Shown: positions 1-12,321, counted from the first letter of the stretch. The stretch: DNA of 64,000 nt from Struthio camelus (GCF_040807025.1 NC_090943.1:20551213-20615212); one strand, 5' to 3'. Notes: generated by a model from the sequence alone, not told the origin. Made by a program: numbers and translations.

Positions 1-1755
1 AGACTTACGTGTTTCTTCTCTCCGCTTTCTCCTGGTCTCTACCAGCTCTGCTTCAAGAGCATGGAGTATTTGTCTGTCATGTAGCAGGATGTTCTAGATA
101 TCCATGAACGCTCTTCCTACTGTTAGTTTGGTAGAAATCCTCCCAAACCCTTCCCTGTCCATATTTATGTAAACAAATTAGAACAGCTTTGCTGCTGAGC
201 CTGTCATGCTCAATATAGCCATTGTATTATTTTCTTGCTATTTAACCCTGGCTCGTGAAGTCATACACTGGCAATTTTGACCATTTCCAGGACCTCTGTA
301 ATTAATTTCTGAGGAGCTATTGAATCAGAAGGAAATATGCACTATTGAATCAGAAGGAAATATGCACCTCCTCACTAAGAAAAAGTTGTTCAAAAAAAAA
401 AAAACCTACTGTTTGCTCTTTTTGTTCAGTGCTTTACTTTGTATGGCCAGTGTATTTATGCTGCAGTAGTAGGCATCCTACAACAAGAGTTCGCTGTCAC
501 ATGGGGGGCTGCGATTCTGTATTTATGGAGCATGGACCCACCTTGTTGGACAAGAACCAAATAGTTAGATGATTATTAGGGTGAAATAACTATCCCTTTG
601 TCTTTAAGCTTATTCTCTGATGGAGTATCTAATCAGTAAATGGTCCTTTTAGTAATCACGTCCCAGTTTTTTTGTTAAAGCTGTTACGAGGGCAATCCTT
701 CCTGACTTTTCCTCTCCCTCTCTGAAGTGCTGCATAGTAACAAATGATATGAATTTCGAAGACTTTTTGAGCATAGCCCCTTCGCTGCTGGTCCGGGTCT
801 TGTTTCCTCCGGTCAGAGAGAGAGGCTAGACATCTGAAGGCTGACTTGGATTCAGGTAGCCGAAGGCTGCTTCTTGTTAAGCCTTAGAAGCAAACATCAG
901 ATTTCAGTCCTGCTATAGTAAAGATCCCCTTCTGTAAGCAACCGTCCTTTTCTGTTCATAGTGTTGCTGTTTTCTTTTCTTGAATGTCTGTAGTGTGCAA
1001 CGTGCATTCTCGGTCAGTGGTCAAAGACAGGGTGGTCCCTGCCCCAATCCTCCTATTTTTGGAAAATAGCAAAAGGGTGGAACGCAGGAAGGCACAAAGC
1101 TTCGAGGTGGACAGGTGATAGTGCTGTCAGTGTAGTGAGAATAGTTTTTAGTGACATTTATAAAATGGAATAATTGTACTTTTTGGTTTTTTGCTTCCGT
1201 GTTATTCTAAGGGCAGACTTCTTTCTGCTTTAGAAGGAATCTATTTCTGTATACTTTCTGTATGTATGGCTAAATTAGGATTTTGTATAGCTTTGATTAT
1301 ATTGATAGTATTGAATGGGTATGGTTTTCAAACTCGGACAACTTGAAAGATGAAAAAAAAAGAGCAGAAAAATTACTGGAGAAGTTAGCCTTTCACACAA
1401 ATAAGAGGAGGGAGCAGGACCTCATCTGTCAAGCAGTTTCCATTACAAACCAATCTTGCAAACGTCTTCTTGCTTTAAAGCAGTCTGCTTTATTAATCAG
1501 TCAAAAACTAAATTTCTGCATACAAAAAAAGTAGTCTTTGTCAGGTTGGAGGGACTTGAATGAGAAGTGGAAGTCTCAGGATGCAGATTGACTAGTAAGG
1601 CAATGTAATGTAGACTATGGAAAGAATATGGAAATATTTCCTTAATAAAGGTATCATTCTCCTCTGGAGATGTATTTAAAAAGTCTCAGACTAAGGAGTG
1701 TTTCTTTGCAATTTCTAATCCTGTCCCCTCCCCCCCTCTCTTTTTTTTTAAACAG
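1..1755 (+). other. ARHGAP21: ARHGAP21 intron (3' part)
   Basis: This stretch precedes the terminal coding exon of ARHGAP21. It ends in a strong polypyrimidine tract (about 1720-1750) and the acceptor CAG at 1753-1755. I see no coding exon in it that I can support: the longest open frames are short and match nothing I recognise. It holds a perfect 25-bp tandem duplication at 317-366 and otherwise looks like unremarkable A/T-rich intron. Confidence 0.75.
317..366. repeat. 25-bp perfect tandem duplication
   Basis: The unit at 317-341 (beginning CTATTGAATCAG) is repeated without mismatch at 342-366. Only two copies are present, so it is a simple local duplication rather than a minisatellite array. 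Confidence 0.9.
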
Positions 1756-3489
1756 GGTTCTTGGGGTTCTGGAAAGGATCAGTATAGCAAGGAACTGCTT
1801 GTGTCCTCCCTTTTTGCAGCAGCTAGTCGCAAGCGGAAAAAAACAAAAGAGAAACCTCAACCTAGCAGCTCAGAAGATGAGTTGGATAATGTGTTTTTCA
1901 AGAAGGAGCTTGCAGAACAATCTCGTGGTGATACAGCAAAAGAGGACACAACTAAAGGGGAGTATGAAAAAGAGAGAGACACAGGGAGAAAACAGAGGAT
2001 GTTTGTCCTGAAGGAAAAAGAGAACAGCAGTAAAAAAGATGTGAATGTTGTAAAGGATGAAAAGAAGCTGTTAAAGAAGGAAAATATCCTATCAGAGGAA
2101 CCTTCACTGCCTTACCATGAAAAAAATACAAAATCGCCTAATCTCAGCTGTCGGCCAACCATGCAGAAGAATAACTGTAAAATGCCCATTTCACAATCTT
2201 CTTCCCAGGTTGAGGAGACAGTGTCCGACTCTGGCACTATGCTTAGCACTTCCTCCCAGGCATCCCAGCACAGATATTCATGCAAAAAAGTAGCCAGCCC
2301 TGAAATTAAACACAATGAGTTTTTAGCAGCTGATGTCAGTTCCATCACCTCAGATTATTCAACTACTTCATCTACTATATATATAACTGGCTTAGATGCC
2401 AGTATGCTGAGCCCTGAGGTGCAGTCAGTGACAGAAAGCAAGGGAGAAGATGCTGATGATGAAAGAAGTGAATTGATCAGCGAAGGGCGTCCTGTGGAGA
2501 CAGACAGTGAAAATGATTTCCCTGTCTTTGCCACAAGTTCTGCTGCTGAAAGGCTGTCTAAGGTGAAAGTTTCAGAAGTTGTAAAGACAAGTCGGAGGAA
2601 CTCTGAAGAAAGTGAAGTAAGTTGTACTGAGGGAAGTTCAACACCAAAGTTAGAGAGCCGCAGACTTTTTAGCTCACACAAACTTATTGAATGTGATACA
2701 CTGTCTAGGAGAAAGTCTGCACGGCACAAAACGGACAGTGAGGGTTCAGGGGATGCGAAGAGTGAGAAGGACTTGCCTACTGTGACCAAAATGTTTGACA
2801 TAATGAAAAAAGGAAGATCAACAGGCAGTTTAGCTACATCAGCCAGAAGTGAGACTGATAAACAAGAACCTACCTGGAGACTTAAAATTACAGATAGGTT
2901 AAAGCTGCGACTCAAATCATCTGCGGATGATATGTTTGGAGTTGGGAATCAAAAATCTAACTCAGCAGAGACTGCAAAGAGAAAAAATATCAGGCGAAGG
3001 CATACGCTTGGAGGACAGAGGGATTTCGCTGAAATAAGTGTCCTGAATGCTTGGAAAGCTCAAGAGCCAAGTCAAAGTAGAGAGAGAGAATCTGAGCTTT
3101 CGGCTGTGAATCGGTTGAAGCCAAAATGTCCAGCCCAGGACCTCTCAATCTCAGACTGGCTTGCACGAGAACGTTTACGCACTAGCACAACTGACCTTAA
3201 TACGGGTGAAACTGGAAAGCCCAGACTTGAGAACACTAGCTTAGCAGATGTTTCAAAGGCAGATCTGCCTTCATCTGCAGAGATGCAGGCAGATGAAGGC
3301 AGTTCTTCCAGCAGCTTGACTTTGATTAACAGAACACCACCGTCGGGACCATTTCAGCCACCAGACCAGGTAAATGGCGAAAGTTATCAGAACATGAACA
3401 AAAACAACTTTAGCCCAGCAGTTGATGCCCATCCTCATAAACTGTCTGGGACCCAAGTGGTTAGATCTCGATTCTACCAGTATCTTTGA
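1756..3489 (+). CDS. ARHGAP21: Rho GTPase-activating protein 21, terminal coding exon (C-terminal 577 residues)
   Basis: ARHGAP21 is a multidomain (PDZ, PH, RhoGAP) regulator of Rho-family GTPases, chiefly Cdc42, at the Golgi and cell junctions. The catalytic and lipid/Arf-binding domains are encoded upstream and are not in this window. The exon opens after a polypyrimidine tract and CAG at 1753-1755, in phase 0 (GGT TCT TGG), and reads through to TGA at 3487-3489. The product is hydrophilic, Ser/Glu/Lys-rich and probably disordered. Near the start are a basic run ([10 protein letters not shown]) and an acidic Ser run ([15 protein letters not shown]). Later segments recognised as family-conserved include [48 protein letters not shown] and [18 protein letters not shown]. 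Arg/Ser motifs such as RRKS and RRRHT look like basophilic-kinase sites (inference). The paralogue ARHGAP23 is the main alternative. These segments and the KIAA1217 neighbour favour ARHGAP21. Confidence 0.93.
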   Translation, partial: GSWGSGKDQYSKELLVSSLFAAASRKRKKTKEKPQPSSSEDELDNVFFKKELAEQSRGDTAKEDTTKGEYEKERDTGRKQRMFVLKEKENSSKKDVNVVKDEKKLLKKENILSEEPSLPYHEKNTKSPNLSCRPTMQKNNCKMPISQSSSQVEETVSDSGTMLSTSSQASQHRYSCKKVASPEIKHNEFLAADVSSITSDYSTTSSTIYITGLDASMLSPEVQSVTESKGEDADDERSELISEGRPVETDSENDFPVFATSSAAERLSKVKVSEVVKTSRRNSEESEVSCTEGSSTPKLESRRLFSSHKLIECDTLSRRKSARHKTDSEGSGDAKSEKDLPTVTKMFDIMKKGRSTGSLATSARSETDKQEPTWRLKITDRLKLRLKSSADDMFGVGNQKSNSAETAKRKNIRRRHTLGGQRDFAEISVLNAWKAQEPSQSRERESELSAVNRLKPKCPAQDLSISDWLARERLRTSTTDLNTGETGKPRLENTSLADVSKADLPSSAEMQADEGSSSSSLTLINRTPPSGPFQPPDQVNGESYQNMNKNNFSPAVDAHPHKLSGTQVVRSRFYQYL

Positions 3490-3548
3490 AAGGGGGAGAT
3501 ATGTCCACTACAGCAATTCATTAACTTACTGTTACACTTCCCAGTAAC

Positions 3549-3611
3549 TGTGTGTGTGTATGTGTGTGTACATATATATATATATATATATATAAATATA
3601 TATATATATAT
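3549..3611. repeat. (TG)n/(TA)n dinucleotide tract in 3'UTR
   Basis: Alternating TG units pass into a pure TA run. The TA part is self-complementary. It is likely length-variable between individuals. Confidence 0.9.
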
Positions 3612-4330
3612 TTTCCTGTACTGTTGTTGTTTTGCAGCCTTCATTAGGGCTGGTTTCATCAATGTGCACTGTGGAACGTCTTCACAGTGCATTACCACAG
3701 CCAGAAGAACACTAAAGTTAAAAGTATATATATATATATTTTAAGGAAAAGTATATTTGATGGCTGCATACAAATGTTGAACAAAGCATCTGATGCAACA
3801 TGCTGTGTAGTGTATACATGGTTTTACGATTGAGAGTTGGCCTGGCATTAATATGCAGAAAAATTGTTCTTTTGGTTTAGTCACTAACAAGTGCCTCATC
3901 ATAAATTCATTTGGTTTGTTAGGGTGCCATATTGTTAAATTAGAAAAACTTACTACAAACAAATGAATGCATTTTACTGTTAACGAATTTCATTACATTT
4001 TACAAATGTTAACACAGGTGGCTACAGAGCTTCCATTCCTTAGGCATTCCAGTAAATCTCGGAGTTTTATATTTCCAATTTTAATACAGATTTTGAGTTT
4101 TACGTGACTTGAATTTTTAATCTTTCTGTAAAATAAGTAACTTAAATGTACATATTACATGTGTATCTTTTCTTCAGATACCAGATTTGATATAAATGTT
4201 GTAACATAGGCGTGTAGATAGTGGATACTGGATGGAACTGGTTTCTTTTATTGAGAATATAATTCTGCATGAAGACCTAATGAATCCAAACCTGTATCAT
4301 GCCTGTGTGCATACCCACTTAAACACTGGA

Positions 4331-4336
4331 AATAAA
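4331..4336 (+). promoter_or_regulatory. ARHGAP21: Poly(A) signal AATAAA of ARHGAP21
   Basis: A canonical AATAAA hexamer about 840 nt after the stop codon is followed within 30 nt by a T/G-rich element. It is the best candidate for the transcript end on this strand. Confidence 0.75.
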
Positions 4337-6409
4337 ATTGTTTTGGTGACTCTTGTGTGATGTGACTTTCATTCTAATGAATGGTTGTAAAATGTCATGT
4401 TTACAAGTTGCAGCCAGCAACTGCACTCAGCATCAGAAAAAACCTATAGTTATTGCCCAAAATGAATGGCATTTTGCATGGAAAGAGGCCGCTCAAAGGT
4501 TCTGAGTGGTTGAATGTGAAGATGCTGCTATTACCAGTGTCCCCCCATGTAATAAGCAATGCTTTGCTTACAAGTCTATTTTGTGGGATGACGCTGTGAA
4601 GGGTAGTATGTGATAGGTTCAGTTGGTTAGGTATTTTCATTTTGTCATGTAGGCTGATTCTAAAGTATGTAGCAAGTTGTTTTATGTTTAATATGTTGGG
4701 TCTGTAGCACTGAAAAGAGTATCTATAATTCTCTCCAAGTCATAATGTGTGAGTACCAGTATCTGCCCTTTCACTTCTGCTATTCAAAACAATACATTAG
4801 GTGTACCTAAGGGTCTTGGTTTGTTTTACTGTTTTAACTATGAAGACTAGTTCATACCCTAAAAACCCTTCTGTGTATGAACTGTGTCCATATACTGTGT
4901 AATATATTTTATTTCTTCTATTTCCTTGCACATCTTAAAAACAAAATTGTTCCTCACTTTATCCACAGCTGGGTATTCCCCTATCTCTCTCAAATGTCAC
5001 CTCCTGATATTACTACTGTCACTTGCTTGGTAGAAGATTAAACTTATATTGGTGATAAATAGGCAATGAACATCATGAGCACAAAGAATACTACTTTTAT
5101 GCATGAGTTCCCAGTACTGGGAGGAGAAGGAATAATTGAAACTAGGATATGAAGACAGATGTGATTTCAAGCAGACTTCTTTCCAAAGTTACTGTAACAG
5201 TCTCATACTGTAATCCATTATATTAACTGTTCCTTGTGAGAAGCCATTATAAGAATTGTCTGTGAAGAAAAGCATCAGGTGTGAAGCTCTCACTACATAA
5301 TTCTGTAAGGTCTCTGCACCCAATACCAATTCACATAAAAATGAATTATGTTGTTGTGGTCTCCTTGCAAACTTGAAAGGTGAAATGGAAGTAAAAATGT
5401 TGTCATATGTTTTGTGAAGCACACAAAATCAGTACTTGCTTATTTTTGCTTCAGTCCTAATGGTGTATGAATTAGGTATTTCAACATACGGTATTGCGAT
5501 GCTCTATAATGCTATTCTTCACCAGTATCCTTTTTCTTTTATTGGAGGTGTGTTTTGTCCCATCACTGATCTCAGAAGAATATTAAAGCATTTGTTGAGC
5601 ATATAGGGTAAGCTGTAGGGATCTTCTAGATGAAGCAGTAGATGTACAGAAGTACATATGGGTTCTAGGAGCCTGAACAGTCATCTTCCGATTTGGTAGA
5701 TCAAGTTAACTTTCACTTCGTAGCGGTTAAAGATAACTAATAATTGGTGCTGCTAAGCCTAGATGTGTAACTTGCTAGCTGTTATGCTTGAGAACGTAGA
5801 AGATGTATTGTATTGACAGGAACGTAACACAAGATTTTTGGGGGGAAATTTTTGTATTTTTTAAAAAGGCAGACTATGCTCCAGGTACAAGTGCAAGGCT
5901 GTGGCAGCCTCAGTGCTGCTGAGAGCTGTGCTAGCTGCACTGCAAGAATTGCAGAGTGGTTGCATTCAGTGCAGGAACTCCTGAGCAGTTGCAGGAGGAG
6001 CCTGGATGAAGCCAGGAACATTAATGGTGGTGCCAGGCAGGGGTGGCAGCTGTTCTCACCACCGCTGCCTTGCCCTTTGCAGGTAAATCAGATCTTGGAG
6101 GAGCTAACCTGGTCAGCAGAATTAGGAGGGAGGGAAGCTATAAGGCAGCCCTCAAGTTGGAGGGGAGGTGGAGCTACGCTTAGGATTGAAGGGAGTCATC
6201 TCTAGGGTGTATCAGGGTGAGGTGATTAGAGAGATTGACCTGAAGAAAGTAGGACACAGTGTTATGCTGGGCTCTGGCAACATGCCTGAGGTGTGGGGGT
6301 TGGGTTGGTTTTGTTTTCTTTTTTTTACAAAAGAAGGAAAATGAATGTAGTAACCTGCCCTATGGGGAGGTATATGGGTGCCAGTATTTAGAAGTGGTGT
6401 AAACAGTTG

Positions 6410-6670
6410 CACAGAACCAGAGCATAGTTGGGGTTGGAGGGCACCTCTGGAGGTTGTCTGGTCCAAACTCCTGCTCAAGCAGGATCAGCTAGACTAGGAT
6501 TCCCAAGGCCATGTGCAATCAAGGTTTTAATATCTCCAAGGATGACACAACCTCTCTGGGTAACCAGTTCCATTTTTCCGCCATCCTCACAGTAAAAAGG
6601 ATTTTTTTTTCTTATGTTTGAATGGAATTTCCTCTCTTTCTATTTGTGCTTGTTGTCTTTACTCGTTGTC
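6410..6670 (-). mobile_element. CR1 LINE 3'-end relic
   Basis: Read on the - strand this matches the 3' end of bird CR1. Recognisable blocks are GGTTGGAGGGCACCTCTGGA, the CTGCTCAAGCAGGATC region and the CAACCTCTCTGGGTAACCAG block. It lacks intact tail repeats and has many changes, so it is an old copy. Confidence 0.8.
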
Positions 6671-9596
6671 ATCAGGATTCAGATTGGCAGGAAAGTACTT
6701 TTGGGCTGAAGACTGCTTGGAGCTCTGTAGTTGCATTTCATTAGAAAAAGGTCCAAGCTTAAATCTGATGGGGCAATAATTAATTAAATAATTAAAGAAT
6801 GAACTGTCTTGGTAGTGATAGCATTTGGATTTTTATAACAATTCCAAGCAGCAGTTTCTGTTTCAGTGGGTGTCAGTGGTTTAGTTTGAAATTCCTTTTC
6901 AGGGATCTAGTAGCAGACATGCAGCACATTCCAGCTTTTTAAGCCTTTCTGAAGGGCTTGCGGTCTTCGTTAGTATCACTCACAACACTGATAATGAGGA
7001 ATTAAGACATGGCCACAGTCCAGACAGCTTCTCAACTTCTTTTTGCATTGCTGCAGAGCAGAAGGAAAACCCTTTGCTCACCTGCACACGGATCTCTTCC
7101 TGTCTGTATTAACTTGAGTAAAACTTCTCACCACTTCATCCATTTGGGAAGAAAGAGTTTGAAATGTGGCCTCATCTGCTATAAAAAGCTGTGTGCTTGT
7201 TTTTAAACCCAGGCCTTTATGCAGAGACCCACTTTAAATATGAATCAAGCAATTAATTGTGCCAGTATGTGGAAATAAGTGTGCAATTTTATACATGGCT
7301 GGGAGGGGGAATGAATTAAAACAGAACTGCCATCACTGAAGTGCTGCATCTAACTGTGGCTCTCAGGCATGACATTTTTAAAATCTGCTGCCTTAATCAT
7401 CTGTTATCATCCCTACATGTCTCCAAGCTTGCAGGAAGAGCTGCCTCTCAGCAGGGATGCCTGTCAGATGGATTTTGACCCTGAACAATTCCAGACAGAA
7501 ATGTCCTGCACGTCCCTCTTATTTTTCTCTCCTGCCAGGCACACCCGCTTTGGCTCTGCCTGCCCTTTAGCTTGGCCTGTCCGACACAGGGCTTGGTGCT
7601 GCATGTCTGCGTTACCACTTCAGCCCTGCTGGTGCAGCCAGCCAGCGGGCAGGGACAGCGGCAGCTCTCCTGCAAAGCTCTGGACTGGCGCGCCTGCAGC
7701 AGACAGCAGCCATGTCCCATGTGCCTTTCCGCCTCCTTGCTCTTGTCCTGTCTCCCGCAGCTAAAGGAGATGGTGAGTAGCTTCTTGACTGTTTTTCGTT
7801 TGTTTCTCCCTCCCCCCCTGCCCCGAGCGGTGAGGTCCTGTCACATCTGAATTCCCAGGATCCGTGTAAAGCAAAGAAACTCAATAGTCAGTCAAGGACT
7901 TGTGTTGGAAACGCACCTGCTAGCAGGTTTGGTACCCTGGAGACATGGTACCCTGCTGGGATATCTTTTTCTGAAGAGCCCCTGTTGTCTTTGCACTGCC
8001 CAGAAGTTGGTGCGAGTTATATCTGGCACTGTGTGCGCCAGAGCGCCCTGGTGCCAGCAAGGAGGATGGGCTGGTTTCTGCACAGTGTTGTTTCAAACAT
8101 GGAGGCCCGCTGCTTGTTCAGGGACAGAGATGCCGCCTCCTTACGCTGACAGCAGCTTCCTTAGCACTGAGCCTCATTGCAGCAGCTGCCCAGCCGCTCT
8201 TGTCCCTAGATCAGACTGCAGCTGCCTCCGGCGTATGCCTGTGTGACTGTTGTTTGCGGCGTGAAACTTGGCTATTTAATCACTAGCCTGTGCTGTTCCC
8301 TTCTCTACTGAAGTGTTTTTTTCAGAGGCCTATTGATTTTTCTGAATAATCTGCCCAACTTTCAAAAGCATCCCTGCTGCTGAGTTGCTGTTTGCAAAAG
8401 CCCGTAGTGAAAGCCTGACACGTTCACTGTTATACAGCCAGGACAGGGAGGGGGTCAGCCTTACTGTCCACTGCACGCTCCAGGGATTGCGTAGGGGCCC
8501 TTGGTTATTCATACACCTCTTGTCAGTGCCTAAATTCAAACAGGTAGGGCAAAGGTGCTGCTAGAGCCCCCAGCCCAAAGAGGAGCTGAGAAGCAGCAGC
8601 TGGAGCAGGACGAGACTTGGTGAGCGGAGGAGGGTGCGTGGGCGGCTGGCAAGCCCCACAGCAGGCCCCACGGCGCAATGCCGCACACCCGGCGACCCGC
8701 CTTAGCTGTACGTGGCTCATGGCGGGCTGCGCTTGTGGAGGTACTGAGGAGCAGAGATTAGCAGGTTGTTTTTACGTGAGTATTGGATGCCTCGGGGACA
8801 TCAGACTGACAGTCCGAGAACACAGGTTAGTACTCTTACCATTTCACTTGAACGTAAATTTGATTATGTACCATAAAGGAAAACCCTGGTAGTACCCAGC
8901 CTCCTCGTGTTCCCATCTGATGTATGTGAACATGGAGTAGCCCTACTTAGTAAGGCGATAACTGAGTTAATCAATCAGGCTTGCTCCCTTCAGGGCAAGG
9001 GAGGAACTTTTTCAACCCTTGACAAGATAGGAAACCCCTCCTCTTAAACTTGAGAGCCTGCCTCAGAAAAAGCACTCGGTCCCGTGGGTGCAGTGTGACA
9101 GGAGTTGGAGTGCGCTGCATCCCACCAAAACGAGGTGCTCACAAAATGGGCTGCAGAGCCCCTGCTTCTCGGCAGTGCAGGGCTGGGCGGGCTCCAGCTC
9201 GGCCGCTCAGCACGAGCGCCCTGAACGGCACCTCCACTTCGCCTTGGCGCCGGAGCCCCCGGCTTGTCCCCAGCTTGGTGCTGCCCCTTGCGCTACGGTG
9301 TTGAGGCTTGTGTACCCTGTACCCACGTGCCCCTTCTGCACCAATGGGTGTTATGACCTTCAGGATAACCACTGCTGGAATGAGATTTTTTTTTTTTCTT
9401 TCTGTTGTGTTCATGTGGTTTCAGTTAATTTTTATATTCTTTAATTATACCCATGGAAAAGGAGGCGGTGTCTGAGGGGTCAGCCTTGAAATTACATCTT
9501 TGAGAAACTCAGTTTTCCAGCGTGGAATAAAACAGACAACATATTTAAAGGAGGAAGAGGCGATGCCTCATTCAATCAATTCAAAGATTGGGTGGG

Positions 9597-9650
9597 GTTT
9601 TTTCTTTTTTTTTCCTTTCTTTCTTTCTTTTCTTTCTCCTCCCTCCTTGC
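9597..9650. repeat. Pyrimidine-rich (TTTC)n-like tract
   Basis: A T/C-only low-complexity run containing TTTCTTTC units; probably a degenerate microsatellite. Confidence 0.75.
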
Positions 9651-9844
9651 TAGCTGTCTAGCCTGGAGTTTCACCAATTAGCTTTACTCTGAGAAAATTT
9701 GTAGGACACAATTTTGAAACTACTACTCATGTTTAACTTTAATCTGGGGAAAATGTTTTTTGCTCCTGATGTTGTAAATCTTCAAGGAAAACCACTTAAA
9801 GGCTACTTGAGCCCATTCTAAAAGTTATTAGTGACAAAATACAA

Positions 9845-10978
9845 AAATATAAGCATGCAGCCTGTTTATTTTTGTAAAGATCTTTGCTTATCATAGTTCT
9901 GTATATTACAGTATGGTGTTATACAAATAAATTTATTTACAAAACCATGAGCTCTATGCAAGCTTGGTGCTTTTTTTCCTATTTGATATCAGTCTTTTTC
10001 AACCCTTCCCCATATATATTTTGAAAGCATGCATAAAAATTAACTTTGGTGTGGTAAAACTACTCTATGTGCCCAGCCACATACAGTATTTATTTATTTA
10101 TATATATTTATAGATATGTACAAAAGTTTGCCAGTATACAGAACAGTACAGAAGTGTACATTTTAAAATCCACAATGCAATACATTAATGGGTTACCAGG
10201 TCTCAGTAAAATAAAATTGAAGGAAAAGGGTGGATTTAGCTAAGAAAAAAAGTAATCAGCGACTACCTACATGTGTAAAACAATTTATTTTTTTCTTGGC
10301 TTGGCAAATTCTTAAATATAATCTGAATGGCAGTGCAATAGGTTGAGTTGCCTCATACACACTAATACCAGTCTTGTTCTGTTTCTTGTGTAGAGGTATA
10401 CTGTCCAGCGTACTACTTTCAAATGTACATTATAATAGTATCAAAATGTTTTGGCAAAAAGATCTCGAAAGGAACCATGACATTTGTTGATAAAAATAGA
10501 AATCTGTAACAAAGCTAAATAACACCAAAATAAAAGAAAAATACTTTAGTTTCAGTTTTACAGTTGTGTATAATCACACTTTAGTATATCTCTGTTCACT
10601 TCTAGTCCCCATAATGAAAAATAGCTTTATACAAAACAACTTACTTACTAAATTTTTAACCATACTTTTTCCCATGCTCAGTACACCTCTGTGCACACGC
10701 ACTCAAGTTCACTCACACACCTTCACACTTTTTAGTAAGAGGTGCTGCCTATAGGAAGAAAATGCTCTTTTATCATTACACAGCAACAAAGTTTTACAAA
10801 AAAGCTTCACTCTAATCTATTGTATTAATCCAGTATTTAGCACATGATTAGTATTAAGCCTCCAGCAATACAGCAAAACAGTTACATTCCCTGGTTAAGA
10901 TATTGGCTGCAGATTTTTTGGAAACAAACAAACAAAAAAAAAGCCTTAGTGAACCTGGGCACGTGCTGTGCTTAGCCT
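9845..10978 (-). other. KIAA1217: KIAA1217 3'UTR
   Basis: A/T-rich sequence lies downstream of the TAA stop on the - strand. Candidate poly(A) hexamers (AATAAA on -) lie at 9932-9937 and 9865-9870. Further TTTATT runs near 10090-10100 could serve as proximal sites. The 3' boundary is inferred from the most distal hexamer. Confidence 0.65.
9865..9870 (-). promoter_or_regulatory. KIAA1217: Candidate distal poly(A) signal of KIAA1217
   Basis: This TTTATT on + is AATAAA on the - strand. An alternative hexamer is at 9932-9937. Only transcript ends would show which is used. Confidence 0.5.
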
Positions 10979-11473
10979 TTAGGATGGCTCCTTGGCCGTG
11001 GATGGTGTGGACTTGCTGGCATTTCCGTTGTGTGCCTTGTAGCTGGTGAAGCTAGGTGTATGGATTGTCCTGATGCTCTTCATACCTTGGCTCAGTGCAG
11101 TGGGAGAGGTAGAGGAAGGGGGGGAGGTAGAAGAGGAAGAGGGGGGTGGCCGGCCGTTTTGAGTCTGTAGTGAGAATGAGAGATGGTGACCTTTCCCTGT
11201 GAAAGCGGGGCTCTGAAACTTGGAGGAGCCGTTAGCCACAGAGGGGATCAGGGAGGTGGAGTAAGTTATGCGACCTGTTTGAGGACCGAGAAGGTTAGAG
11301 GAAGGAACGGAGGTTTTAGCAGGTGGAGTAAGAGGGTTAGAGCTGTCACCGCTAGAAGCAGGTGCAGAGCTGCTTTTCCCAGAAGTGGGAGAAAAGGCTG
11401 GGATCTTAGAAGCAGGTAGGGTAGGGGAAGTAGCCTTATAGTCCCCACCAGCTTTCTTAGCACTTCCATTAGC
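10979..11473 (-). CDS. KIAA1217: KIAA1217 last coding exon
   Basis: This exon encodes the final 164 residues, from ANGSAKKAGGD to STAKEPS and a TAA stop at 10979-10981. The acceptor is TTTGCAG directly upstream, phase 0. The product is Ser/Pro/Thr-rich and disordered, with SIRTIHTPSFTSYKAHNG near the end recognised as conserved in this family. Poly-Pro/Ser runs such as PPPSSSS could be SH3 or WW ligands (inference). Confidence 0.92.
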   Translation of the reverse strand, partial: ANGSAKKAGGDYKATSPTLPASKIPAFSPTSGKSSSAPASSGDSSNPLTPPAKTSVPSSNLLGPQTGRITYSTSLIPSVANGSSKFQSPAFTGKGHHLSFSLQTQNGRPPPSSSSTSPPSSTSPTALSQGMKSIRTIHTPSFTSYKAHNGNASKSTPSTAKEPS

Positions 11474-12198
11474 CTGCAAATAAAGATGGCAGGAGACAGT
11501 TTGTCAGAAAGCCAGTAACATGATAAATCAACAGGACCTGGGAAAATAGCCCTACCAAGAATAAGAATTAACAGTTCAAGGCCTGAGCTAAGTCTTGCAG
11601 CTGCGGACTGGACCTGGTAGAAAACCCAAAGTGCACAACAAAGAATGCACAGAGAGAGAGAGAGAGAGAGCGAGCACGCGCGACAAAGCTTTTGTGAGAG
11701 CTCACAATCGCTAGTTTATAGACCAGTTACTACATTGGCCTGGCTACTACATGCTTCTGGGTTATTAACGTGTGAACAGACATGTCCAGCTGGAGAGTTA
11801 ATGTGCACTTAATGCCATCTATTACACCGAGCGGTTAGTATCCACGGCTTCTATTAAAGGCCATCCAAACAGAAGCATTCCCCGCTGTCCTTAAGTAACG
11901 CCACATTTACCAAAGGGAAAGTAAACAGGTAGTTGACATCTTAAAAGTACTTGCTGAATGCAGAGGTGAAGGGGGGAGGGGATAAAAAGGAGGTGTTTTA
12001 TTGCAGACGTGCATGCACAAGCATGGTGAAAAGACCATTAGATATTTTTCATGCCCCCCAGGATCCAGGATATCCAGTTAGGCCTCACTCAAAAGATACG
12101 CATCCATGATTTGGTATAATCTCAGTCAGTTATTGGCGTTTTAAAATAACAAACAACACTAACTGTCCATCCAAACAGTGGGTTTAGGGTAAAACTAC
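11474..12198 (-). other. KIAA1217: KIAA1217 intron with (AG)n
   Basis: An intron of 725 nt with canonical borders. It contains a pure (AG)10 run at 11651-11670. I see nothing else in it. Confidence 0.85.
11651..11670. repeat. (AG)10 microsatellite
   Basis: Ten perfect AG units, followed by a CG-containing alternating purine/pyrimidine stretch (11671-11683). Confidence 0.95.
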
Positions 12199-12321
12199 CT
12201 GTCTGTACTGGCGTGGATCCTGTAGCTTGTGCTGCTTGCCTGCTTTGTCCATGCTTCCTTGTCTACTTTTCGAAGCCATGGGCACTGGCATCCTGCTTGT
12301 CTGTGAGGCAGCGCTTGAGCC
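12199..12321 (-). CDS. KIAA1217: KIAA1217 penultimate coding exon
   Basis: A 41-codon exon, phase 0 at both ends, from GSSAASQTSRMPVPM to LQDPRQYRQ. The acceptor is TTCCACAG and the donor CAG|GTAGT. It is basic and low in hydrophobic residues. Because it is symmetric it could be skipped without a frameshift. Confidence 0.92.

Larger units (their letters stand above)
3490..4355 (+). other. ARHGAP21: ARHGAP21 3'UTR
   Basis: This A/T-rich segment follows the stop codon. It contains a TG/TA dinucleotide tract (3549-3611) and a second short TA run (about 3725-3740). It ends with AATAAA at 4331-4336 followed by a GT-rich stretch, which fits cleavage near 4350-4360. The exact cleavage site is inferred. 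Confidence 0.8.
4356..9844. other. Intergenic region between convergent ARHGAP21 and KIAA1217
   Basis: I found no supportable gene here. It holds an eroded CR1 3' segment (6410-6670), GC-rich patches at about 7500-8250, 8560-8740 and 9050-9310, and a pyrimidine-rich simple tract near 9597-9650. Open frames in the GC-rich part overlap on both strands and look like composition effects. Confidence 0.7.

Noticed and set aside
1283..1534. 83-codon open frame just before the ARHGAP21 last exon
   Set aside because: No resemblance to ARHGAP21 and no clear splice sites. Treated as chance.
1756..3489. ARHGAP23 as an alternative identity
   Set aside because: The conserved C-terminal segments and linkage to KIAA1217 rather than SRCIN1 favour ARHGAP21.
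5852..6205. 117-codon open frame on + in the intergenic region
   Set aside because: No start context, no recognisable domain, and it abuts a CR1 relic. Treated as chance.
7369..9444. Overlapping open frames on both strands in GC-rich intergenic DNA
   Set aside because: High GC lengthens chance frames on all strands. None has a recognisable domain.
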